Source: Isoetes taiwanensis | Lineage: Eukaryota > Streptophyta > Lycopodiopsida > Isoetales > Isoetaceae | Assembly: GCA_021234155.1 (NCBI GenBank) | Contig: JAJEKV010000010.1 | Coordinates: forward strand, 15,444,275-15,508,274 | Direction: 5' to 3' | DNA length: 64,000 nt | In this document: piece after piece, positions 1 to 9,215 of the stretch | How positions within the stretch are numbered: position 1 is the first letter of the stretch | Layout: the number at the start of each line of letters is the position of its first letter | Notes under the pieces: generated by a model | Seen by the model: only the letters and a program-made list of their open reading frames with translations | Told to the model about the DNA's origin: nothing | The model's database searches: none | Position numbers and translations under genes: made by a program

Positions 1-2220
1 AGTTTCATATGTGTTTTTCTTTCGTTTGTTCATTGACTGTGTGGATCCTTGATTCGCTTCTTTTTTAATCCATTCGCTCAAGTTCCTTTTCGTCTTTTAT
101 TCAATTAACCTTTTGAATTGTCTTTACTCTATTAGCCTTGCTTAGCCCTTTCTTCTTGATTTGTAACCCCCACCTGATCTATTCTAGTCATCCTTTTTGC
201 CCACTGTGTTATGTCTTCTATTGCTCATTTGTTACTTGTTTCTTTGCTTTCAATCCGTTATGTTCAAACCCATTGTACCAAGTTGGTTTGGCTGATTCAA
301 TCCACTGCTGTGTTTCACGACGTCAGTGAAGCAGTGTTAATCGATATCTTAGCCTTTGGTAATGGTTTTTATCTGTTGTCTATTTTCTTAATGGTCAGTT
401 ATATAGTGGTTGTTTATATTCGGGGAGATTTAATAATACACTGGTTTGCTTTCTTTGCATGATTCCGGACCATTTGGGTCATGTTTTTATCAGGTTTTGA
501 TGCTTTTTCCATTGAGTTATTATTGTTCTTTGCTACATTGCTCCATGCTTTCCACATTCTAGGCTTTAGAGTGCGAGTGGTTTATTTGCTCCTTGACTTT
601 TTGGTATCCTTGATCACTTCACCTATATACGCTTCATCCTTTTTTGAATTACTACATTGCCACCATTCCCTTTTTGTCACAGGAAGTTCCTTTGGTCTTA
701 GTAATTCCATTGTTTCCTATTAGCTTCGTTTACTCTTTTATTTTTTGTTGTTTCATTTGCTCCATTTGCACTTTCATCTTGCCTTCTTTGTACCATTGCC
801 TTAAGCTACTCCTTCAAACTCCATTACCTTCATTTGACTCTTTACCATGTTTTATGTACTCTTTAGATTTTTGGTAGAATAAGTTTCAATTTTGCATTTT
901 CCTGCCTAGTTCTCTTCTTGCATTTGCTAATCCTATGTTTTCTGTTACGTTTCCAACCCATTGTCCCTGTGGCCTGGTTGCTCAGTTTAGCTTGGTTGCT
1001 CACTTTTTTCTAGGATTTCCAAATTTTTAAGTACTTTATGCCTTTATTTCTGATTTTTCAAGGTTGACAATAGTTTTCTTTGTTTTTAGGCGTTCTTAAT
1101 TTTGTCATTTAGGTATTCTTTTGGCCCCTTTTACTCCCGTTTTTATGTTTTTATGTCTTCCGGATTGACCCTTTGTTATTCCCGTTTTTAGATTTGTTAC
1201 GCTTGCTTTATATGTCCTATTAGCTTCTTCTGTGCATTCTGTTTCATTTTGTTTCAATAATCCTTGTGGACTCGTTTCTCCCTTTCTTTATTCCACATTT
1301 TCAATGTATTCTCTTAGATTCGACTTGCTCCATTATGGGTTGTTGCACTCCTTTCTGTTATACGCTCCTCATTATCTCAGCAGCTCCATTTGATGGCATT
1401 TCTCTATTCGGTTGTGTATTCCATGTTCCCTTCATTGATTTCCTTTGGCTTGTTGTTTTGTTTCACATTACTCCTTTAGTTGCATCGGTTCCTTCCTTGT
1501 CTTCTTGCTAGTTCGGATTTATGTATCTTTGTTAGTGTGGTATGTATTGGTGCATTGGCCATTTGCCATTGTCACTCTATTGATGTCGTCAGGTTCATGG
1601 CTCTGTTTCCTGTTGTTCCATGTTTTCCTTTCCTCATCTCTTACTGCACTTTTCCATCTTCTCCTTCATTTTTATGCTTCTCTTTCGTCTCCCACGATAG
1701 TGTCTGATTGTGTCCTCCTTCTTTTCTTCTTTGGCTGAATTCATTCTCTCTGTACCTTCGGGCTTTGTGGCCGTTCCTCTTTTACCATATTTTCTATCAG
1801 CCTTATATGGCATTCTGTTTCCTTTTATTTCAGTGACCCTTATAGTCTCATTTCTCTCTTCCTTTAGAACAGTTTTCATTTTGGCTTCCTTTCTTTCTTT
1901 GTCCATGTTGAGATTTTTTCCTCTTCTATCGGCCGATATATATGTTGTCATAGGACCCATCCTAAGAATGCCACGGTTCCATTGCGGCATTCCTTGGATG
2001 GGGATGCCCCTTTTTCGCACTCCCTATTTATTCAACATCTTTTCATTTTTCGTCATCGGCGTTCTCTTGAGCTAGTTTTCTCCTTCTCTATCCTACCAGT
2101 TTCCCTCACCCTCCCTCCCTTAATGGTTTGTCTGCATCTGATCTTATCCGCATTTTGTTTTCTCATTACCCCTTTTCATTCCATTTCCTTTTTTCGAAAA
2201 ACATGAAATTTACCCAATCT
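1..2220. other. Pyrimidine-rich DNA, no gene supported
   Basis: The plus strand is strongly T/C-rich over the whole stretch. Many short overlapping open frames exist on plus (rich in F, L, S, C) and one on minus (rich in K, R, E), as expected from biased composition rather than coding. I see no domain, splice pattern or start context. A similar pyrimidine-rich stretch lies at 13.65-14.13 kb directly upstream of a (TA)n tract, so both may belong to one repeat family. Confidence 0.6.
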
Positions 2221-2845
2221 AGCTCTAATAGTACTCTTTTGATCCAACACTAAGGATAGGGGCAAGATAGAGGATAAACGTACTGCCAGTTGATGAAAAA
2301 TGTCCTTGGATGCACTCAAATGAAAAGGCTATCCACCAATTGATATGAGCATTGTCAACTGCCTTTATGATCTTGTTTGTTGGAATATAGTTCTCGTGTA
2401 AGAAGTTCAATAGCACTCACACTATTTTATCAACTATTTACTCTATAAAGTTTGAGAAGATCTTGATGTGAGAAGTTTGCTCTTGTGATGTCCATTAAGA
2501 TGATTTTGGTGGGTTAAAATATTTCTATTGAAATAAATAACATTGACCAATATTTTGTAGTTCATTTTGTTTTGTACGAACTAGTGAATTTCAAGAAGCT
2601 TAAAGTTTGAAATGAAGCAACTATTGTTTACATCATCAAATATAAGCAATTTTGGTGAGAGACTTGTCTGGAGGGGGAAAACCGGCCGCCTTAAATAGTC
2701 TACTTAGATTGTTATAGTCTATTATGCTTATAACACCTCAAACTTGGTTTTTTTCGGAACTTATATTGGTAGCACCTAAGCCTAGTGTTGACTTTTTTAG
2801 CACTTTTAATCTTGATGAATTGTTGTCTTTATTGTTTTTCCTTAA
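2221..2845. other. Intergenic, no recognisable gene
   Basis: AT-rich sequence. A 63-codon minus frame lies at 2225-2416 with no family I can name. At 2650-2692 there is a word (GGAGGGGGAAAACCGGCCG) that recurs at 3085-3104 just outside the fold-back arm, so this part probably belongs to the same repeat family as the next feature. Confidence 0.4.
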
Positions 2846-3591
2846 CCTCCCAAATACAGAGGGGCTGGTCACGCGAGCCACGCGATATAGAAGCACAAAT
2901 CAAAATGAAAAAACATGAATGTAAACAACTTAGGATGGGAAAGGGGGAACTGAGACGAAAAAACTGCTGTGAGAAGACACCGATAATGGAGAAAGAGCCC
3001 AACAACGTATATATAGCTCGTCTCTCCCCAAAATGACGATCCGACGGTGTCGAATCGCATGCATTTTGGTGAGAGACTCGTCTGGAGGGGGAAAACCGGC
3101 CGATCAAAAGAGAACTTCCATTTCAAAGCCTAGGGTGATGAGACAGGGATATCAAGTCAGTATTGGCACAAAAGGAAGATGGTGTAGAACAATAGGTAAG
3201 GTGGATCTAAAAAGAAAGAAAAGAGGAGTTAAATATATATGTTGTGTTAAGGTATGATGTTATGTCGCGTGGCTCGCGTGACCCGCCCCTTTTTTTATTC
3301 TTGAAGTATTTGTCATTTCTCGTGTGGCATGCGTATATAGCCCCTTTATGACGAGTCTCTCATCAAAATGCATGTGATTCGACACCGTCGGATCGTCATT
3401 TTGGGGAGAGACGAGGCTATATATACGTTGTTGGGCTCTTTCTCCATTATCGGTGTCTTCTCACAGCAGTTTTTTGGTCTCAGTTCCCTTCCTTCCCACC
3501 CTAAGTTGTTTACATTCATGTTTTTTCATTTTGATTTGTGCTTCTATATCGCGTGGCTCGCGTGATCAGCCCCTCTGTATTTGGGAGGTTA
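2846..3591. mobile_element. Fold-back element: ~240-bp inverted arms, 270-bp spacer
   Basis: The arm at 2846-3079 is the near-identical reverse complement of 3350-3591, with a spacer of about 270 bp. Landmarks shared in opposite orientation are GGGAGAGACGAG, a TATATA box followed by CGTTGTTGGGCTC, and the word CGCGTGGCTCGCGTGA at the outer ends. Frames on both arms translate to mirror versions of the same peptide, which is a by-product of the inversion. It could be a foldback transposon, two head-to-head LTR or promoter pieces, or a non-autonomous TIR element. The TATATA box in each arm could be a promoter. I see no transposase. Confidence 0.6.
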
Positions 3592-3785
3592 TGTTGTGTT
3601 AAGATATGATGTTATGTCGCGTGGCTCGCGTGACCAGCCCCTTTTTTATTCTTGAAGTATTTGTCATTTCTCGTGTGGCATGCGTATATAGCCCCTCTGT
3701 GTTTAAGAGGTTATGTGGTTTTGTTGTATGATGTTATATCGCGTGGCTCGCGTGACCAGCCCCTTCTATTATTGAAGGATTGTGA
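3238..3785 (+). repeat. Direct repeats of a ~110-120 bp unit around CGCGTGGCTCGCGTGACC
   Basis: The word CGCGTGGCTCGCGTGACC (GATC in one copy) recurs near 3266, 3550, 3617 and 3739. It is followed by AGCCCC, ATTCTTGAAGTATTTGTCA and GTGTGGCATGCGTATATAGC in at least two copies. The copies overlap one fold-back arm, suggesting stepwise duplication of a terminal segment. Confidence 0.55.
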
Positions 3786-3986
3786 TTTGTTATGCCTCCG
3801 TGGGGGGTTTTGCCGAGCCGGCGTGATGGCTTATATTTTTAAGTTACGTGCTTCTTTTTACGTTGTTTCTTTGCAGGCCATCTCATCCAACTGTGGGGAA
3901 CTCGAACTTTTTTTGAGTTACTTCCCTCCTATTCTATTCTAATGTCGAATGCATTTGGTTCGTTTTCTTTTTTTTTTCAGGTGATC

Positions 3987-4292
3987 ATGGCCATTTGTTT
4001 CTTTCTTATGGCTCTCGTGTTGGGTTCGAGAGAATCGTCTTATTTGCGACCTCCATCTTGTGCTTCCTCGACTTTTTCATCAATGATCTCCACTTTGATG
4101 GCCTGGGCTTTTTGTTTGGAGCCGTCGGGCGAAGGTTTATCATTAGGGTTTTCCTCGAAAACCCGAAAGGGCGGGGTTTTTCATCCCGATGATAAACTTT
4201 CGCACGTTGCCTCCTATTTGCCTTTCTTATTTTACGCCATCTTAAAAGGGGCGTGGGTTGTTCCTATGGCAGGTCCCCTTTATTATTATTAG
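3987..4292 (+). CDS. Hypothetical ORF with signal-peptide-like start
   Basis: About 101 codons starting at an ATG six bases after a strong acceptor-like polypyrimidine-CAG (3970-3980). A second acceptor-like TTTGCAG lies near 3875, so this could be an exon of a transcript driven from the TATATA promoter in the fold-back upstream. The first residues (MAICFFLMALVLGSRESS) look like a short hydrophobic leader. No domain is recognised, and composition is close to that of neighbouring non-coding DNA. The ORF may be accidental. Confidence 0.2.
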   Translation: MAICFFLMALVLGSRESSYLRPPSCASSTFSSMISTLMAWAFCLEPSGEGLSLGFSSKTRKGGVFHPDDKLSHVASYLPFLFYAILKGAWVVPMAGPLYYY

Positions 4293-4489
4293 TGGGTAGT
4301 CAGACCCAATTGGTGGACTACCCTCCACCTTAGATATTTTTTCAAAATGGTGGGAGATTTTATGATCTGAAGGTCCAAAAATAACAATATGAATGAGAAA
4401 AATAAAGAAAGTGAGAAGATGCACAAAAGTGGGGGGCCATTGCAATTTTTAGCATCTGGAAACCAACAAATATTAACATTAAGAGTTTG

Positions 4490-4560
4490 TTTACTAGTAC
4501 AAGAAATTTATCGCGGCGGCCAAGGCCGCCGCGAACATTTCTTTTTTTCAAAACTGTGCA
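4490..4560. repeat. Hairpin with CACTA-like terminal word
   Basis: CTAGTACAAGAAATTTAT is followed by a perfect palindrome (CGCGGCGGCC, AA, GGCCGCCGCG) and then AACATTTCTTTTTT, so the outer AAGAAAT also pairs with ATTTCTT. CACTA (En/Spm) transposons typically end with CACTACAAGAAA plus GC-rich inverted subterminal words, which this resembles with one altered base. No transposase or second end was found nearby. The rest of 4293-4743 holds nothing else I can identify. Confidence 0.35.
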
Positions 4561-4743
4561 GTTGGACCCCAGTTAACGTCCAACATTCTCTTCTGCAATG
4601 GCTAAGTGATTCTAGATTGATGTGAAGCAACTTCGTAAGATCTTACATTCTAACTCTAATATAGAAATTACAAAGTACAATATTTAGCTTAGTCTTTTAA
4701 AAAGTTGGTCAATACTGGTTCATGTGTTCACAGACATCAAACA

Positions 4744-4961
4744 TCAAGTAGAATTATCAATTTGCAGAACTGAAGATGCCTCATCATCACTAGAATGATA
4801 TTTTTGCGAATAATATAAATTACGAAATAAATCCAAAAGGAACTCCAATACCGCATCTCTCGACACAAAGGCTGGTGAGTTACCAAAGGCGCTCATCCAC
4901 CATCCATAAAAATCATCTAGATTTAGCTCAATAATGTAGTATTTTTTCATCTGTGCCATCT
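4744..4961 (-). CDS. Small hypothetical protein, exon 2 of a possible spliced gene
   Basis: A 71-residue frame reads from an ATG at 4959 to a stop near 4744. It sits two bases after an acceptor-like TTTGATTTGCAG. Upstream on the same strand are a donor-like CAAG/GTAAAT at about 5128 and a TATA box (TTATAAATAG) at 5211-5222, so promoter, leader exon, 167-bp intron and coding exon fit one small transcript. The protein is aromatic and acidic (YYIIELNLDDFYGWW near the start; an acidic, Ser-rich end, SSDDEASS). I do not recognise the family. It may be a remnant of a longer gene. The gene model is inferred from signals alone. Confidence 0.35.
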
Positions 4962-5126
4962 CTGCAAATCAAAATATAATTGCAAATAAACTCAAACGTT
5001 CGCTACAATTTCACACAACGATAGAATCCACATACGCGTTACGCCAAGATTAAGGATGAAAGAAAAATGCTAGTTTCATATTAAACAATCCAAGCTTTAG
5101 CAATGTAACAAAATGGGAGAATATTT

Positions 5127-5223
5127 ACCTTGCATGCAATTAGTGAAGTAAGAGAAGCGCCACAATAGCTCTTCAAGTGCTCTCAATGCGTCGAGACAAT
5201 AAGAAGGCCTTCTATTTATAAGA
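5127..5223 (-). promoter_or_regulatory. TATA box and leader exon of the 71-residue ORF
   Basis: Reading minus, TTATAAATAG at about 5222-5213 is a canonical plant TATA element. About 90 bp downstream the sequence reaches GCATGCAAG/GTAAATATT, a good 5' splice site. A leader exon of roughly 55-60 nt before the first intron is normal for plant genes. Confidence 0.35.
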
Positions 5224-5394
5224 TGGAGTTTTGTTGGATGATCGACACACATGACTAATCTAGGGCTATATTTATGCCAAGTGCCTATATCACAACTCGC
5301 ATGTAATCATTAATATCATTCGATATATATTTCATATCCATAATTATCCTAAAATGGATATCATTAAGATTCTTTATATATTGGGATTGATATC

Positions 5395-5790
5395 TTCTAA
5401 CAAATTTGCCAATGGCCGCAATAAATGCAAAGTGCACACATGTCGTGCTTTGATAATTCACAATAAATGCAAAGCGTATTAATGGCCTAATAAATGCAAC
5501 GATATTAATGGCCATAATAAATGCAAAGGGTATTAATAGCCGCAATAAATGCAAAGTGCACACATGTCGTGGCTTTGATAATTCTCAATAAATTCAAAGC
5601 GTATTAATGGCCGCAATAAATGCAAAGCGTATTAATGGTCGCAATAAATGCAAAAGGTATTAATGGCCACAATAAATGCAAAGTGCACACATGTCGTGCT
5701 TTGATAATTCACAATAAGTTCAAAGCGTATTAATGGCCACAATAAATGCAAAGTGTATTAATGGCCGCAATAAATGCAAAGTGCACAAAT
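5395..5790 (+). repeat. Tandem repeat, ~28-bp unit with AATAAATGCAAAG
   Basis: The unit AATGGCCGCAATAAATGCAAA followed by GCGTATT repeats about a dozen times with small changes. A variant segment (GTGCACACATGTCGTGCTTTG) appears three times within it. Frames through it on both strands give repetitive peptides (FAFI..., NAINA...) with no coding value. Confidence 0.8.
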
Positions 5791-5796
5791 CTGCCA

Positions 5797-6113
5797 TAAA
5801 TGCGATGAATGCAACGTGTCATTCTATGGTAATGCTCATATCTTCCTCCGCCATAAATGCTCATAAATGCCTCAAATCTGAAATTAATGCCATAAATGCC
5901 TCAATGCAACGTGTCATGCTCTCCTAATTTTTAAGGAAGAAATTACGTGCGAACACAAAAATGTAATGCGATGAATGCAACGTGTCATTCTATGGTAATG
6001 CTCATATCTTCCTCCGCCATAAATGCTCATAAATGCCTCAAATCTGAAATTAATGCCATAAATGCCTCAATGCAACGTGTCATGCTCTCCTAATTTGTAA
6101 GGAAGATATTAGA
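5797..6113 (+). repeat. ~140-bp direct duplication
   Basis: Bases 5799-5943 and 5966-6113 are nearly identical, from AATGCGATGAATGCAACGTG to CTCTCCTAATTT-TAAGGAAGA. A short unrelated spacer separates them. The motif ATAAATGC links this block with the upstream tandem repeat. Confidence 0.8.
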
Positions 6114-6556
6114 GGCGAGCAGAAAAATGTAACTGCCTTATAATAGGAAGGATAGCTTGCCATAAAACTGCCATGAAATTCTGCAGCACCGGCGGCACAG
6201 GCCGCCAATTGTTGAAAATTATGAAAATTGGATGCTTCCCAATTGTGATACTGTAATAAGGGTAAGGTTCCCAACAACCAATACATTAATAGTTTTTTGT
6301 TTGTCTTGGCTTTCGGGCCTGCATTCTGCCGCCATTGAAACAAATATGATCGACATGGAAATCATCAGCTGAAAACAGTATGGCCGAATTTTATGTTATT
6401 ACCCTCTGGGCCATTTTCTGGCCCACTAGAGGCTCATTCATTTTCCTGCATGAACATGAACATGAACATTAATAGTTTGCTGACTATAATAGCTGTTATT
6501 GATAAGACTGCAGATTGCTATATGATCGGAGCACAAGAACCCTTTCTGAATGTTGA
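6114..6556. other. Spacer upstream of the receptor-kinase pseudogene
   Basis: No domain is seen. It includes a short ATGAAC repeat (near 6450). The kinase promoter, if one existed, would lie here, but no clear TATA box stands out. Confidence 0.4.
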
Positions 6557-9011
6557 ATGAAACATTACAGCATGGAACTTTTTATCAAGATTTCTTGGCT
6601 GATAATGCTCGCCATGCTTGTGTTGGGTTACACAGAATTGCAATATTACAAAGCAGGAAATGTTTCTGTGGTGAATCGTGGTCAATTTGATAGTTTAGGC
6701 AACGGATTTCTGACCATTTACAATGTTGTACAGAAACATGACTTTTTCAGATGTCTCATATGGTTTATGGTTTGCCAATGCATCAAACGAGGAGTACTAT
6801 TTGTGCTTGGTTGCCTGTAGAAATAATACAATCCCTTTTGATCCAATTCCAGCTCAGATTATGTGGTTTTTCAACACAAACGGAGTCAAACACAACCCTG
6901 TGGCCACTGGTGCCACTTTACAATTTCAAAGGGATGGAAATGGTATTTTCGAAATGCGGATACCACCAAAGTTTTTGAAACAGAACCGCAGGAAGAGGGG
7001 CGCACTTGTTTTGCGATAGGTTTTAAGCCAAATATTGTGCTCATGAAGGATGATGGCACTAATGTTTGGAAAAGCTCAAGACCCCACCGATACCATCATG
7101 TCTTTGCGGGCTTTTTCGCACGGTATGAAGCTTATGAAGTTGGGCTAGTTCTACTAATATTTCCGAGGAGGTCCATACAAACATGGTGATGGAAAATGGT
7201 GGAATTGTGCTCTATGTTGGTCACACTCCTTACTTGTGTGTTTTCTAACAAGGATCGAAACTTGAATGCAAAAGATTCTACCACACACCCTGGAATGAGG
7301 TAGATTGTGATTTTGAGAATGAGCGGGCAAAAAGTTTATATTTTGGTCCAACTATCTTGCAAAGACTATCTGAGTAACAAGCTTTCGAGAATTGAAGTTG
7401 ATGGTAACTTGGCGGCATACTATTGGAAAGACGATGTGTCACAATGGTCCAGATTTTTTATTACGTATTTTCTAACCTTTGTGATCTTCCGGATAGTTGT
7501 GGTCCTTATGGTCTTTGCTCTCGATAGCCAACAATGCACATGCCCCTCATCTTTTGTTCCAAAAGACCCGCCAATCTAACACTTGGATGTAAACCTAGTG
7601 GCAATAACATCGTTGAATTCAAGAACTGAAGGTCGTAAGTTACTTTTCTAACAGATATTCAACACCAAACTATGCCTCCACAAATGCTTCACGATTGCAA
7701 GAACTTTTTGCAATAAAAATGCTTCTGCAAAGCTTTCAATAGCATCGACTTCACGTGCTACCTTGTTCAAGAGGTCGAACTCTTGCAATCAGTAGGAGAT
7801 CGGTATGTTTTTGCTTTCTTGAAGATTAATAGCTCACAGAACTTCTCCAATCTCTTCTATTAGGAAAAAGAATTCAAGCATTATAGTTGGATCAATTATA
7901 GGATCCACGGGTGCGTTTGTGCTTGCCATTATTCTCTTGTTTATCTTCAAAAGATGTACAAAAATCAAACTCAACAAGGGAGGGAGAGGAAGAAGAATTG
8001 TCACGACTTTGATGTAGGGCCAAGAGTGTAGTCTTTTGCAGAGCTTACAAAGATCAACAGGCTTCAGCCAAGTTATTGGTGTAGGGGGATTTGCCACTTG
8101 TCTATAAAGGAACTCTTTCTAATGGAGATGAAGTTGCGGTGAAACTCTTAAAACCATCCGACCATAAAAACGAAGAATTTTCTTCTTTGAGATATCTATA
8201 CTAGGGAAACTACATCACTTAAACCCGGTTGAACTTCTTGGTTATTGTTTTGAAGAGTCGCATACGTAATTCTTGTATATCCATACATGGTAAATGGTTT
8301 GTCATTTGGATATTTGGTAATGTTTCATCTCCATTAAGTTGGGATGTCGATTTGACATTATTAATGGCGTGACCACGTGTCATGGCATATTTGCATGAAG
8401 GATGCAAACACAAAATTTTACACTTGGACTTGAAGCCTCGTAACATTCTTCTTGATGCAAAAATTTTGTCCAAGAATAGCGACTTTGGCTTTTCTAAATT
8501 CATGGGCCGGGGATCAAAGCAATGCTATGACAAACACCATGAGAGGCACCCCGGGCTATCTTGCTTCCGATTGGCTTGCAGGTATGGTTCAGAGAAAACC
8601 GTGTTTCTGATTATGGGATGGTATTATTTGAGATTCGGCGGACAAAAAAATAAAGACATGCGTATCATTCATGAGTGATGCAATTGATGATCAAAGTGAA
8701 CAACGATCTCTTCGCTCTCATCAACATGGCCATTCGGACATCGGCACATGCAAAGCAAGCTAAAAAGGGTACTAAAGATTGCACTTTTATGTCGCAAAGA
8801 AGACCAAATGGCACGACCTTCTATGACCCGGATATTGCAAATGCTCCAAGGTGTAATTCCAATCCCGGACGTATCAAGCGATGAAAGAAGAATGCTCAAG
8901 CATACGTTTAAGATTAGAGCTTCGATAGAAGCAAAGCGTATTACAAAGAAGAAGCTAGCTGTAAAATGCAAGGTCGTTAATCAAGTCATCAATGTATTTT
9001 GGGGAAGATGA
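6557..9011 (+). pseudogene. G-type lectin S-receptor-like Ser/Thr kinase pseudogene
   Basis: Decayed plant plasma-membrane receptor kinase, readable only by switching frames. In order: a hydrophobic leader (ISWLIMLAMLVLG, from ATG 6557); a bulb-lectin domain (YGLWFANAS, NPVATGATLQFQRDGN about 6890-6940, VLMKDDGTNVW about 7040); an EGF/S-locus Cys-rich piece (CDLPDSCGPYGLC then QQCTCPSSFVPKDPP, 7480-7580); a transmembrane helix (IGSTGAFVLAIILLFIF, about 7895-7950); and kinase pieces. The kinase pieces are ILVYPYMVNG about 8270, catalytic loop ILHLDLKPRNILLD 8415-8456, SDFGFSK 8478, MRGTPGYL about 8540, and ALLC..EDQMARPSM about 8780-8830. The family is normally about 750-850 residues and often intronless, which matches the span. 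Many frameshifts and stops make it non-functional, although some could be assembly errors. The family call is firm. Confidence 0.85.
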
Positions 9012-9215
9012 AAACAGCATTTGCTGTAAATAAACAACCCTGTTCTGTTCTGTTGCATTGAGATTTTTTATCTTTTCCATTTCCTGTATTGCCATCTAAC
9101 AAAAGAAGCTTCGCAACGATACCAGGAAAATAAAGCCGAAACGATACCAGGGAGAAGCCGATTTTGATAAGCACAGAGAATCCTTATACAGCATTGTAGT
9201 TCTAAAATAGAAGTC
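9012..9215. other. Spacer, nothing recognised
   Basis: This would include the 3' untranslated region of the kinase pseudogene. No motif or repeat was identified. Confidence 0.4.

Noticed and set aside
138-2206. Many short open frames in the pyrimidine-rich region, and a 128-codon minus frame
   Set aside because: Residue use (F/L/S/C or K/R/E) follows strand composition; overlapping frames on both strands; no domains or start context.
2225-2640. Possible Copia integrase or RNase H remnant on the minus strand
   Set aside because: Only vague word similarity in a 63-codon frame; no catalytic motif seen.
5380-6113. CRISPR-like regular repeats
   Set aside because: Units are contiguous without unique spacers, in a plant genome context; ordinary tandem repeats.
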